Positions 8,484 to 16,793 of a stretch of DNA of 64,000 nucleotides are shown piece after piece (the stretch's first letter is position 1; each line of letters starts with the position of its first letter). The notes under the pieces were generated by a model. The model ran no database searches. It had not been told where the DNA came from and saw only the letters and a program-made list of their open reading frames with translations. The stretch is from Myxococcales bacterium (GTDB lineage: Bacteria > Myxococcota > Myxococcia > Myxococcales > Myxococcaceae). The stretch is from the NCBI GenBank assembly GCA_030681895.1, contig JAUXRI010000192.1:1-64000 (forward strand). Reading direction: 5' to 3'. Position numbers and translations under genes: made by a program.

Positions 8484-10115
8484 ATGCGGCTTCGCGTCCT
8501 GGTGACGTTGTTCATGTGGTCTGTGCTGGCTGGCTGTGGAGCAGGCCCGGGCCCCAGCACCATGGAGTTCCAGGAGATCATTCCGCTTCAGCCCCGCATC
8601 GGTGAGATCGTCACCGTTCGATTCAAGCTGCTCGACGATCGAGGGTTGCCCCTCGCCGGCCAGCAGGTCGACTTCAAGCTGCAGTCGCCGAACCCTGCCG
8701 TCACGCTCTCGCCTGCGTCGGTGCAGTCGCTGAAGGGCTCGGGCCTCGCCGAGGTTCAGCTGCAGGCCGCCAATCGCGTCAACTCCGTCATCGTGGTCGC
8801 CACGGCGGGGAACAAGACCGTCCTCTCGCCGCCCATCACCTTCGCGGGCTCGGTGCCCAACCAGGGCCAGTTCACCTTTCAGTGCGGCCCCATCGCCGGT
8901 GACGCGTCAGGCGGTCGGCATGCCATCGGCGCCTACGATCAGACCCGCAACCTCATCGCTGGCGTGAAGCTCGAGTGCTCAGCCCACATCGGCGATCGGA
9001 ACGGTGACGGCGTGCAAGACGCGCTCGTCTCGTTCCTCACCGAGGCCGGCACCATCGGCCCCACCGAGACCTCGTCGTCGAACGTGGTCGGTGACGCGAC
9101 GATTCTCTACAAGACGTCGTTCCCGCTGCCGAAGGATGTGGAGCCCGAGAACTGGACGTGGACGCCTCCGCAGGGTGAGGCCCAGACCGGCGAGTACCTG
9201 GTGCCCGTGTGGATGGAGCCCTTCCTCTGGGTCGCCAACCCCGCGCTCAACCCGCCACCCGCTCCCGCGATGAACGCCCGCGAGCCCAGCCGCCTCGAGC
9301 AGCTCCCCGGCCGCCGCAACAAAGACGGCTCGCAGATTCGCATGAACCCGCGCGACAACCTCGTCACGATGATCGCCGTCACGTCAGGTGAAGAAGCGTT
9401 CATCGACCTCGACAACAGCGGTGGCCAGAACGGCGATGAGCCCTATGCAGATCTCACGGAGCCCTTCGTCGATGCGAACGACAACGGCACCTGGGATACC
9501 GACGAGCGTTTCATCGACGTCAACGGCGACAAGCGGTGGACTGGCAAGAACGGCCGTTGGGACGCCAACACGCTCATCTGGGTCCAGGAGAAGATCCTGT
9601 GGACTGGCATTCCGCACGCGTACGACTCGATCAACCCGTCGCCGACGCTGAGCTCGTTCAACCCGCCCGGGCCCTACAACTTCACCTGCCCGTCGATGGG
9701 CACGTGTGGCCAGGCCACGCCGAACCAGGGCATGCCGCCTGCGTTCCACCGCCTCAGCATTCGGGTGGCCGACCCCTGGTACAACTCGATCGCGCAGAAC
9801 GCCGACTCCGATGGGTGCGGTGTGCTCGAGGCCGCGGGCGTCGGCAACCCGGGTGATCCGCCGGTGCTCGTGCAGACCCTCGGTGGCGGTCGTGGTGGCA
9901 TCGCCTTCACGTACCCCGCCGGCCGGACGATCGACCTGAGCGTCGTCGACGCGCGCGACCCCGACCTGCCGCCCTCGCAGCAGATCCCCCCTCGCAAGGC
10001 GCCCAACGGGCCCCTCGCGTACACCGTGCCCGTCTCGTGCGAGTACACGGCGTCACCGCTGGGTGGCCACGTGGTGCGCCTCGTCGTCGGCGAGGTCAGC
10101 GGCACGATCGAGTGA
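8484..10115 (+). CDS. secreted lipoprotein with Ig-like and Ca-loop segments
   Basis: 543 residues. It begins MRLRVLVTLFMWSVLAGC, a clear lipoprotein signal, with a good ribosome site (GGAGGT at about 8471-8476, 7 nt before the ATG). Residues ~30-110 resemble a bacterial Ig-like fold (LLDDRGLPLAGQQVDFKLQS). Acidic Ca-binding-type loops follow: DRNGDGVQD around 175 and a cluster DNSGGQNGDEP, DANDNGTWDTDE and DVNGDKRW around 315-355. Such loops usually bind calcium in extracellular proteins. No catalytic motif is visible. It follows lptD by 71 nt but is probably transcribed separately. Function unknown; a structural or adhesive surface protein is the best guess. Confidence 0.72.
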   Translation: MRLRVLVTLFMWSVLAGCGAGPGPSTMEFQEIIPLQPRIGEIVTVRFKLLDDRGLPLAGQQVDFKLQSPNPAVTLSPASVQSLKGSGLAEVQLQAANRVNSVIVVATAGNKTVLSPPITFAGSVPNQGQFTFQCGPIAGDASGGRHAIGAYDQTRNLIAGVKLECSAHIGDRNGDGVQDALVSFLTEAGTIGPTETSSSNVVGDATILYKTSFPLPKDVEPENWTWTPPQGEAQTGEYLVPVWMEPFLWVANPALNPPPAPAMNAREPSRLEQLPGRRNKDGSQIRMNPRDNLVTMIAVTSGEEAFIDLDNSGGQNGDEPYADLTEPFVDANDNGTWDTDERFIDVNGDKRWTGKNGRWDANTLIWVQEKILWTGIPHAYDSINPSPTLSSFNPPGPYNFTCPSMGTCGQATPNQGMPPAFHRLSIRVADPWYNSIAQNADSDGCGVLEAAGVGNPGDPPVLVQTLGGGRGGIAFTYPAGRTIDLSVVDARDPDLPPSQQIPPRKAPNGPLAYTVPVSCEYTASPLGGHVVRLVVGEVSGTIE

Positions 10116-10125
10116 GCTGACGCGC

Positions 10126-10153
10126 TTGCTCGCCTCGCACGTTCGGCTACGGT
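10126..10153 (+). promoter_or_regulatory. putative promoter of the TetR gene (TTGCTC-N16-TACGGT)
   Basis: TTGCTC at 10126-10131 and TACGGT at 10148-10153, 16 nt apart. This places the start site just inside the inverted repeat that abuts the GTG start codon. Confidence 0.35.
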
Positions 10154-10185
10154 GCGTTGCTGATTCTCGAATCAACGAAACGCAC
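10152..10185 (+). promoter_or_regulatory. inverted repeat, probable TetR autoregulatory operator
   Basis: GTGCGTT at 10152-10158 is mirrored exactly by AACGCAC at 10179-10185, with a smaller GATTctcgAATC palindrome (10162-10173) inside. The element overlaps the proposed -10 box and ends immediately before the GTG start codon at 10186, where binding would block transcription. Confidence 0.5.
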
Positions 10186-10923
10186 GTGGCGACCAAACGA
10201 GTGACCAAACTGGCGAGATCGGAGCGCGAAGCCGAGCGCCGCAAGACGATCTTGCGCGCCGCCGTCGAGGTCTTCTCTCGCAAGGGGTTTCAGGGCTGCC
10301 GCATCGCTGATGTCGCGCGCGAAGCTGGCGTCGCCTACGGCCTCGTGTACCACTACTTCAAAGACAAGGACGAGCTGCTCGGCTCGGTCTTCGAGAGTGG
10401 GTGGCATGCCTTCCTCGCGCGCGTGCAAGCGGCGCTGTCGGAGCAGACGGACTTCGAGTCGCGCGTCCGCAGCGTGGTGAACGTGGCCTTCGAGGCCTAC
10501 CGGCGCGATCCCCGTGGCGTGAAGGTGCTGATCCTCGAGGTCGGCCGCAGCCCGTCGGGTGGCGCCGTCAACCGTGGGAGCGCCTTCACTGGCGTCATCG
10601 AGCTCGCGGCGGCCATGTTCGCTGAGGCGCAAGAGCGCGGTGAGATGGCCAGACACCTCGACCCGAAGCTGACTGCGGCCCTCTTCTTCGGCGCCATCGA
10701 GATGGGCCTGACGACCTTCGTGGTGGGCCTGATGGAGCGTCGCGACGACGTGCTCGACCGCGCCAGAGATCAGGTAGCCGAGACCTTCCTCCGGGGCGTC
10801 ACCCGCGCGAAGGCGCCGGTGGTGTCGGCGCCAGCGGCAGCCTCCGAGATCACTCCCAGCGAGGCGGCTCCATGGAACAGCGCGAAGTCCGGTACGAAGT
10901 CGAGGGCAGCACGGCGAGACTGA
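10186..10923 (+). CDS. TetR/AcrR family transcriptional regulator
   Basis: 245 residues. The N-terminal helix-turn-helix is clear: ERRKTILRAAVEVFSRKGF, then RIADVAREAGVAYGLVYHYFKDKDELL (about 18-70). The C-terminal ligand domain ends in a low-complexity Ala/Ser tail. I chose the GTG at 10186 because it places about 17 residues before helix 1 and follows the inverted repeat directly; the frame is open further upstream but runs into the preceding gene. The 3' end overlaps the enoyl-CoA hydratase gene by 52 nt, so the two are co-expressed. FadR-type TetR proteins that bind acyl-CoA often control such enzymes, so this one probably senses an acyl-CoA (inference). Confidence 0.9.
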   Translation: MATKRVTKLARSEREAERRKTILRAAVEVFSRKGFQGCRIADVAREAGVAYGLVYHYFKDKDELLGSVFESGWHAFLARVQAALSEQTDFESRVRSVVNVAFEAYRRDPRGVKVLILEVGRSPSGGAVNRGSAFTGVIELAAAMFAEAQERGEMARHLDPKLTAALFFGAIEMGLTTFVVGLMERRDDVLDRARDQVAETFLRGVTRAKAPVVSAPAAASEITPSEAAPWNSAKSGTKSRAARRD

Positions 10924-11651
10924 CGATCGATCGTGAGGCGGCGCGCAACGCGTTGTCTCCGGCCGTCGTGCAGCAGCTGGTCGAAGGGCTCGATCGCGCG
11001 GGCGCCGACGCGCAGGTCCGCTGCGTGGTGCTCACGGGGGCCGGCCAGCGCGTCTTCTGTGCAGGCGGCGATCTCGGCGGCATGACGGGCGACGGGTTTC
11101 TCTCGGGGCATGACGGCCGGCGCGCGTATGGGCTGCTCCTGCAGCGCTTTCAGCAGGTGAAGAAGCCCACCATCGCGCGGGTGAACGGTCACGCGCTGGC
11201 GGGCGGCCTGGGCCTCGTGCTGGCGTGCGATCTCGCGGTCACCTCGGCCGACGCCGGCTTCGGCACGCCCGAGATCGATCGTGGGCTTTTTCCCATGATG
11301 TTGATGGCGCTGCTGCAGCGTCACCTCGGCCGCAAACGCGCGCTCGAGCTGGTGCTCACGGGCGACAGGCTCACCGCGCAGCAGGCGATGGAGTGGGGCC
11401 TCGTCAACCGCGTGGTGCCCGCGGCCGAGCTCGACGCCGCCACGAAGACGCTCGCCGACAAGCTGGCAGGGAAGAGCCAGGCCATTCTCGGGCTCGGCCG
11501 GCGCGCCTACTTCACCGCTGAAGATCTGCCGCTGGGCCAGGCCGTGGAGTTCCTCGCCAGTCAGCTCTCGCTCAACGTGCTCACCGAAGATGCCGCAGAA
11601 GGCGTGACGGCCTTCCTCGAGAAGCGCCCGGCGAAGTGGAACGACAAGTAG
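10872..11651 (+). CDS. enoyl-CoA hydratase/isomerase family protein
   Basis: 259 residues, typical length for a crotonase. The acyl-CoA/oxyanion motif VFCAGGDLGGM lies at 61-71 and the NGHALAGGLGL hole at about 105-115, followed by ACDLAVTSADAGFGTPEI. In classical enoyl-CoA hydratase two glutamates act together. Here the first aligned position is Gly114, while the second, Glu134, is kept. Many crotonases acting as isomerases or specialised hydratases also have only one of the pair, so the exact reaction is uncertain. It is translationally linked to the upstream TetR gene. Its TAG stop abuts the stop of the convergent M23 gene with no gap. Confidence 0.88.
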   Translation: MEQREVRYEVEGSTARLTIDREAARNALSPAVVQQLVEGLDRAGADAQVRCVVLTGAGQRVFCAGGDLGGMTGDGFLSGHDGRRAYGLLLQRFQQVKKPTIARVNGHALAGGLGLVLACDLAVTSADAGFGTPEIDRGLFPMMLMALLQRHLGRKRALELVLTGDRLTAQQAMEWGLVNRVVPAAELDAATKTLADKLAGKSQAILGLGRRAYFTAEDLPLGQAVEFLASQLSLNVLTEDAAEGVTAFLEKRPAKWNDK

Positions 11652-12533
11652 CTAGCCGCCGAGCACTGGAGCCTTCGGCGCGGGCAGGGCGGCGGCACGA
11701 TCGAAGAACTTCAGATCGAGCAGGCTCTGCGGGTCGACCCAGCGCCCATCGAGCTTCACGCCGAAGTGCAGGTGCGGCCCCGTCACGCGGCCGGTCTTGC
11801 CGACCTTGCCGAGCAGCTGGCCTGCCTTCACCAGGTCTCCCTCTTTCACCTCGAACTTCGAGAGGTGGAAGTACGCCGTGAAGAGCCGCCCGCCATGGTG
11901 GATGAGCACCGTGTTCCCCGAGCCGAAACAGTCGCGCACCATGACGACTTCTCCAGCGTTCGCGGCCGTGATCGGATCTCCGGTGTTGCCGTCGAGATCC
12001 GTGCCGAAGTGCTGGCTCTTCTTCTTCCCGTTCATCAACCGCAGATCGCCGAAGGGCGCGGTGATCTCGGGCGGCCTCGGCCAGGTGAAGTCGCTGCCGA
12101 ACAACCACGGCTCGAGATCGATGTCGAAGGCGTCCTCGAAGGCCTTCTGATCGCGCGCCGAGCGCAGCTGCTCGGCCTTCGATGGGTTGGTGAACTTCTT
12201 CGCGACCTTGAGTTCCCGCTTCGGCCAACCCGGCTCTTCGAGCTCCAGCGTGCCGGTGATGGTCGTCTCGGTTCCGCCCTCGGGGAGGAGATCGACCGAG
12301 AGCTCGCGTGGGCCCAGGGAGGCTTCGACGGACAGCGCCACCAGCGCCTGAAAGCCGTCGGCGATAGGGAGGAAGTCGAGCGTCTGCGGGCCCAGGGTTC
12401 CCGTCGGCGCCTTCACCACGCCCAGCACCGTCACCAGCACCGCGTCGCCGGGCCGCGCCACGCCGGGCTGCAGGTGCACCGAGGCGACCTGCAGCAGTCC
12501 GGCGAGGGTGAGCCCGAATACGGTCACGACCAC
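11652..12533 (-). CDS. M23 family metallopeptidase (LytM-type)
   Basis: About 293 residues. The N-terminus MVVTVFGLTLAGLLQVASV is a signal peptide, followed by a beta-rich domain and a C-terminal M23 domain. The metal site is complete: HFGTDLDG (H-x3-D), then HHGGRLFTAYFHLSKFEVKEGD and the terminal GPHLHFGVKLDGRWVDP with its HxH. M23 enzymes cut peptidoglycan cross-bridges in the periplasm or activate amidases. I chose the GTG at 12533, one base after the stop of the upstream lipoprotein gene (TGA-G-GTG), which indicates translational coupling. A longer open frame upstream lies inside that gene and lacks a signal sequence. Confidence 0.88.
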   Translation of the reverse strand: MVVTVFGLTLAGLLQVASVHLQPGVARPGDAVLVTVLGVVKAPTGTLGPQTLDFLPIADGFQALVALSVEASLGPRELSVDLLPEGGTETTITGTLELEEPGWPKRELKVAKKFTNPSKAEQLRSARDQKAFEDAFDIDLEPWLFGSDFTWPRPPEITAPFGDLRLMNGKKKSQHFGTDLDGNTGDPITAANAGEVVMVRDCFGSGNTVLIHHGGRLFTAYFHLSKFEVKEGDLVKAGQLLGKVGKTGRVTGPHLHFGVKLDGRWVDPQSLLDLKFFDRAAALPAPKAPVLGG

Positions 12534-12534
12534 C

Positions 12535-14115
12535 TCAGGGAAGAATGGTCGGAGTGCCGTCGCGCTGGCCGGTGAAGGGCACACCCCAGATCGTCTGGTA
12601 GCCACCCTGGCCGCTGGCGACGAGCGGCAACACCACGCGCGCCTGCGTGCCCGTCGGCACGCCCGTCACGGGAAGGCCGGAGATCGTCGCGCGCCACCGC
12701 CGCGTGTAGCCCGAGGGCAGACACGAGAACTGGCTGGTCATCGGGTCGAGGCCGGGCTCGTCGGCGCTGAACGCGAAGCCAGCCGTGTTGCCGAACTCGC
12801 CGAAGTCCATCGGGCTCACGCCGGCCATCATGTTGAGGTCGAAGTTCCACTGGAAGAAGCCCTCGGTGGTGACCTTCTTCAGCGGCACGTCGAAGGTGAT
12901 GATCAGCGTGTCGCCGTTGGCGATGTTGCCGCTCATGTTGAGGGCCGAGCGCCGCACCGAGAAGGCCGCTGCCATGGGCGCGCGGGGCATCGCCAGGTCG
13001 CCGCCGAAGACGAAGCCCGTGAACGACGCCGTCTGGGTGCCGCCGCCGGCCTCGGTGCCCGTCGCGCGCACCAGCAGGTTGTGCTTGTCGCCGATCGTCC
13101 ACCCGTTGCCGGCCGCGGTGATCTGCAGCACGTTGCCCTTCACCACGACGCTGGTGTTCACCACGGTGGAGCAGTCCTCCTGGGTGGCGCGGACCAGCAG
13201 GGAGCGCTCGTTGATCGGCTGGTTGAAGACGATCCACACGCTCTCGGTCGGCTTGAGCAGGTTGCGAATGGGCGAGAGGCTGCCGCTAAGGCTCTCGATG
13301 TTGGTGGCGACGATCGACGGGGCGCCGCTGGCGCGGTTGTCGGGCAGGCGAAGGGTCGGCGTGCCGTTGGTGAAGAAGTCGCGGCCGCTGCGGCTGTCGA
13401 CAAGGCCGCTGAACTCGTTCTCTCCGTCGCCGTCTTCATCGAGGCCCGAGATGACGAGCGTGTAGTTGGCCTGGCCGCCGGTGGTGCGCGCGAGCTCGCT
13501 GGGGGAGGGCACGTTCATGAAGGTGAGGGCGCCCGAGTCGTCGGACTGGCCCTCGAACGAGAGCTGGCCCAGCGGAGTGCCGAAGCCGGTGCCGCTGGTG
13601 AGCTGGAAGCCGGCCGGGTTCACCTCGAGGAGCGCCCGAACAGCGCGTGCCGGGCGGCCGTTGCCGGTCTGCACCTGGTACTTCACCGTGCCGTTGAGCT
13701 CGAGCAGCAGGAGCAGACCCGCGTTCGCGTTCGCGTCGTTGACCGGAACGTTGCCACCGCTCACCGGCACCGTCACGGGCACACGCACCGAGCCGAAGCC
13801 GTCCTTGAAGACGATGAGCTGGCCGGTGGAGCCGGCCGGAACGTTGGCGAACCGGAACGAGCCGTCGGCGCCGGAGTTGATGAGCGCGGTGAACCCCGAG
13901 CCCAGCACCAGCTGCACTCTGGCGTCGGCGAGCGGTGCGAACTTGGTGGTGGTGACGACGCCAGTGATCGATCCGACCGGATTGGAGGGGGCCACCTGCG
14001 TCACGGTGTTGGGCGCGCGGATGCCGTCGGCGATGCCGTCTTTGTTGGCGTCGGTCGGAGCGGGGGAACAGGCCGCGAGCGCGGCCAGAGAGAGGGCGAT
14101 GAGTCGGTTGGTCAT
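12535..14115 (-). CDS. lipoprotein with carboxypeptidase-regulatory-like and Ig-like domains
   Basis: 526 residues. It starts MTNRLIALSLAALAAC (lipobox LAAC) with GGAG 6 nt before the ATG. After a short DANKDGIADG Ca-loop-type linker there is a carboxypeptidase-regulatory-like fold at ~35-115 (GVVTTTKFAPLADARVQLV, GADGSFRFANVPAG). Later regions resemble Ig-like modules of the 'ESVWIVFNQPINE' type (around 300) and a final substrate- or surface-binding region. A DEDGDGENEF acidic loop lies near the middle. No enzyme motif is visible. It is translationally coupled to the M23 peptidase gene, which suggests a shared cell-wall or envelope role. The promoter side faces the divergent lipoprotein gene at 14220. 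Confidence 0.72.
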   Translation of the reverse strand: MTNRLIALSLAALAACSPAPTDANKDGIADGIRAPNTVTQVAPSNPVGSITGVVTTTKFAPLADARVQLVLGSGFTALINSGADGSFRFANVPAGSTGQLIVFKDGFGSVRVPVTVPVSGGNVPVNDANANAGLLLLLELNGTVKYQVQTGNGRPARAVRALLEVNPAGFQLTSGTGFGTPLGQLSFEGQSDDSGALTFMNVPSPSELARTTGGQANYTLVISGLDEDGDGENEFSGLVDSRSGRDFFTNGTPTLRLPDNRASGAPSIVATNIESLSGSLSPIRNLLKPTESVWIVFNQPINERSLLVRATQEDCSTVVNTSVVVKGNVLQITAAGNGWTIGDKHNLLVRATGTEAGGGTQTASFTGFVFGGDLAMPRAPMAAAFSVRRSALNMSGNIANGDTLIITFDVPLKKVTTEGFFQWNFDLNMMAGVSPMDFGEFGNTAGFAFSADEPGLDPMTSQFSCLPSGYTRRWRATISGLPVTGVPTGTQARVVLPLVASGQGGYQTIWGVPFTGQRDGTPTILP

Positions 14116-14129
14116 TGAGGGCTCCAAAA

Positions 14130-14154
14130 GGAACTTCCGATGCGGGGAACTTCC
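14130..14154. promoter_or_regulatory. two GGAACTTCC palindromes in the divergent promoter region
   Basis: GGAACTTCC occurs at 14130-14138 and again at 14146-14154, 16 nt apart start to start. Each copy is symmetric about its central base. They sit between the divergent starts at 14115 (-) and 14220 (+), as expected for a shared operator. Confidence 0.35.
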
Positions 14155-14219
14155 GGCCGCGGCAGTCTCGCCGGAGGCAACCGAACGTCAAGCTTCGCTT
14201 GGGGGGCAGCTGTCGGCCT

Positions 14220-15440
14220 ATGCTGCGCGCCGTGCGAACGTTTCGATGGCTCGTGGCAGGTGGGGTTGGGGTGGTGCTCTCGGTGGGGTTCGCCTCGTGC
14301 GGAGGCTCCTCGACCCAGGTCACGATTCCGGCAAGCGGCGGCGAGCTCTGCACGCCGGACCGCCGCATCTGCCTCGAGATCCCTGCGCAGGCGATCCCCG
14401 AGACGCAGACCTTCCGCATCTTCTTCCCGTCGACCGATCGTCCCGGCGCGCAGCTGTCGGAGGTCTGGGACATCGAGGCGGTCGACAAGGATCAGTTCCG
14501 CTTTCTCAAGCCCGCCGTCATTCGGGTCAGGCTCGATGCGGTCGACATGACGCAGGTGCGTGACGACACGGTGCTGCGGGTGTTCACGTCTCGCGACGGC
14601 AACTGGGAAGTTCTCGGCAACCTCTTCTTCGATCGCGTTCGCAACGAGCTGCGCGGCACCACGAGCGTGTTGAGCACGTCGGCACTCAAGCGCGCGGTGT
14701 CGGCGTTCACGGTGCTTCGTGTCGATCGTCTGCCTGACGGTGGCATTCCGATGGAGACCGACGCAGGGCCACTGCCCGACTCGGGCGTCATCGTGATTCC
14801 TCCGGTGCCTGACGCCGGTCGGCGCGACGCCGGCGCTGGTGGTGGCTCGGCAGGTGGCGCAGCGGCTGGGGGCTCGGCAGGAGGCGCAGCTGGTGGTTCC
14901 GCAGGAGGCGCAGCTGGTGGTTCCGCAGGTGGCGCAGCTGGTGGCTCGGCGGGTGGCGCAGCTGGCGGCTCGGCGGGTGGCGCAGCGGGAGGCTCGGCGG
15001 GTGGCGCAGCTGGCGGCTCGGCGGGTGGCGCAGCGGGCGGCTCGGCGGGTGGCGCAGCGGGCGGCTCGGCAGGTGGCGCAGCGGGTGGTTCGGCAGGTGG
15101 CGCAGCGGGTGGTTCGGCAGGTGGCGCAGCGGGCGGTTCGGCAGGTGGCGCAGCTGGCGGTTCGGCAGGTGGCGCAGCGGGTGGTTCGGCAGGTGGCGCA
15201 GCTGGTGGTTCGGCAGGTGGCGCAGCTGGTGGTTCGGCAGGTGGCGCTGCTGGTGGTTCGGCGGGTGGCTCAGCTGCTGGTGGCTCGGCAGGTGGCGCAG
15301 CTGGAGGTTCTGCAGGTGGCTCGGCGGCTGGCGGCTCTGCAGCGGGTGGTTCGGCGGCAGGTGGTTCCGCAGGTGGTTCGTCAGGTGGTGGCTCGGCAGT
15401 CGATGCGGGTGACCCTGACGGCGGAGTTGATGGCGGGTGA
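14220..15440 (+). CDS. lipoprotein with Gly/Ala/Ser-repeat C-terminal half
   Basis: 406 residues from the ATG at 14220. A start at GTG 14232 is equally possible and would sit 7 nt after a TATGCT hexamer. The N-terminus is a lipoprotein signal ending VGFASC. Residues ~35-180 form a globular beta-type domain: QVTIPASGGELCTPDRR, LEIPAQAIPETQTFRI, then NWEVLGNLFFDRVRNELRG. This is reminiscent of a ZU5-like fold, but I am not sure. After a Pro/Asp-rich linker, about 185 residues are near-perfect GGSAGGAA octapeptides, ending VDAGDPDGGVDGG. Such tails are common surface stalks in Myxococcota. The stop overlaps the start of the next lipoprotein gene (GTGA). Confidence 0.75.
   Translation: MLRAVRTFRWLVAGGVGVVLSVGFASCGGSSTQVTIPASGGELCTPDRRICLEIPAQAIPETQTFRIFFPSTDRPGAQLSEVWDIEAVDKDQFRFLKPAVIRVRLDAVDMTQVRDDTVLRVFTSRDGNWEVLGNLFFDRVRNELRGTTSVLSTSALKRAVSAFTVLRVDRLPDGGIPMETDAGPLPDSGVIVIPPVPDAGRRDAGAGGGSAGGAAAGGSAGGAAGGSAGGAAGGSAGGAAGGSAGGAAGGSAGGAAGGSAGGAAGGSAGGAAGGSAGGAAGGSAGGAAGGSAGGAAGGSAGGAAGGSAGGAAGGSAGGAAGGSAGGAAGGSAGGAAGGSAGGAAGGSAGGSAAGGSAGGAAGGSAGGSAAGGSAAGGSAAGGSAGGSSGGGSAVDAGDPDGGVDGG
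14840..15390 (+). repeat. 24-nt coding minisatellite (GGSAGGAA repeats)
   Basis: Roughly 17 head-to-tail copies of a 24-nt unit coding GGSAGGAA (type: ggttcggcaggtggcgcagcg). Synonymous third-base changes separate neighbouring copies, and shorter variant units (GGSA, GGSAA) appear at the 3' end. The array is in frame within the lipoprotein gene. Confidence 0.9.
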
Positions 15441-16738
15441 GTTCCTCGTTCCGTCACCGTTCAGCGCCTTTCGCCGTCGCCTTCGTGCTGGGTCTCGTGG
15501 GAGGCGGGTGCGGAGCCGACAAAGAGGTCGCGCCCGAGCCCGTCGCGCCCGCGATGCAGCAGTGCCGCACCTTCGATCAGCTGATGCCTCGCTTCGTGCG
15601 GGCGATCTCCACCGGGCGCACTGAGAACCTCAAGACGGTCGTCGAGAACCAGTTGCTCAAGACGACGCGCGAGGACGAGCCGCCGCCGATCAACGACGTG
15701 CTGCGCATCATCTTCGCCACGCTGAACGCGCTCGCGTCGAAGCCGCCAGAGCCCGGCGGCACGAAAGACAACTACTGCGCACCGGCGAGCGCTCCGCCTC
15801 CGCTCAACCTGGCGAACGAAGTGTGCGAGATGCGACGGTCGCTCGACGTGCTGGTGCACCAGGGCAAAGGGCTCGACGCCATCGCGGTGATCGAGCCGCA
15901 GCTGCAGGGAATCATCGACTACATGACGGGCACCGGGACGTCGGCGGACAAGACCCCCCACTACGAGGTCGCCGCCGCGTTCTCGAACCTGTGCAGCAAC
16001 ACGATGGTGTGCAGGCTCTCGAATGGCCTCGATCTGATCATCGCGTTCACCGACTACGCGAACACCGCCCCGGGCCGGAAGCTGGTCGCGGACCTCAATA
16101 CGCTCGGGAGCAAGCCCAGCCTCACCGCGTTCCTCGCGCCCCAGAACCTCACCGAAGACGGCTTCGTCTCGATCTCTCGCGCGCTGATCCCTGCGGTGCA
16201 GGGTGCCGATCCGCAGGCGCTGCAGAACGCGTTCGATCAGCTCCCGTTGTCAGCCGAGCTCAAGGCCGACCTCGGGCCCATCGTCGAGGACCTCAAGCTC
16301 ATCCTCCAGACGCCATCGCTCATCGAGCCGACGCGCAAAGCGCTCAACTGCCTCACGGTGAGCGATCGCAACTCCGACGTGGTGCGCATGCTGTACCGCC
16401 TCGCCATTCGCGACATGCGGCCCGAGTTCGGCATCACCCGGCTCTCGCAGGTCTTCCGTCAGATCCAGGACGTCGATCAGCGCGGCTCACTCATCTTCCT
16501 GGCCAACACGCTCGCGAAGGCGGTGCGCAGCGACGAGATCGCGATCGCGTCGGCGGCGTCGACCTGCAAAACGCTCCTGTCGACCTCGGTGCCTGCCGGT
16601 CAGGCGCAGTCGAACGCTCAGCTCGCGCTGCCCGTCGTCGCCGATCTGCTCCGCAACGGACTGGTTCAAGAAGCCATCTGCGCGATCGATACGCTCTTGT
16701 TTGGCTGCTCCGGTGGCGCGCAGCCTGCCTGCCGGTGA
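15437..16738 (+). CDS. lipoprotein of unknown function
   Basis: 433 residues. The GTG start overlaps the upstream stop by 4 nt (GTGA), so translation is coupled. The signal MSSSFRHRSAPFAVAFVLGLVGGGC has a Cys lipobox at about residue 25. The mature part is mostly alpha-helical with no catalytic motif, and has several scattered cysteines (LCSNTMVC, LNCLTVS, STCKTLL, AICAIDTLLFGC) that may form disulfides in the periplasm. The pattern of repeated amphipathic helices (for example DGFVSISRALIPAVQGAD, KADLGPIVEDLKLILQT) suggests a helical-repeat scaffold. I do not recognise a family. Its neighbours on both sides are also lipoproteins, so this is probably an envelope gene cluster. Confidence 0.72.
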   Translation: MSSSFRHRSAPFAVAFVLGLVGGGCGADKEVAPEPVAPAMQQCRTFDQLMPRFVRAISTGRTENLKTVVENQLLKTTREDEPPPINDVLRIIFATLNALASKPPEPGGTKDNYCAPASAPPPLNLANEVCEMRRSLDVLVHQGKGLDAIAVIEPQLQGIIDYMTGTGTSADKTPHYEVAAAFSNLCSNTMVCRLSNGLDLIIAFTDYANTAPGRKLVADLNTLGSKPSLTAFLAPQNLTEDGFVSISRALIPAVQGADPQALQNAFDQLPLSAELKADLGPIVEDLKLILQTPSLIEPTRKALNCLTVSDRNSDVVRMLYRLAIRDMRPEFGITRLSQVFRQIQDVDQRGSLIFLANTLAKAVRSDEIAIASAASTCKTLLSTSVPAGQAQSNAQLALPVVADLLRNGLVQEAICAIDTLLFGCSGGAQPACR

Positions 16739-16793
16739 CGACCCCGGCGCGGTCGAGGTAGAAGGCGCCATTCATTTCTTCAGGAGGTCGTTC

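Noticed and set aside
14840..15390. Direct repeats that could suggest a CRISPR array
   Set aside because: Units are contiguous, without spacers, and code for protein in frame.
14492..15457. - strand frame coding Pro/Ala/Glu repeats (PPAEPPAA)
   Set aside because: It is the mirror of the GGSAGGAA coding array. The + strand frame has a signal peptide and is coupled to its neighbour.
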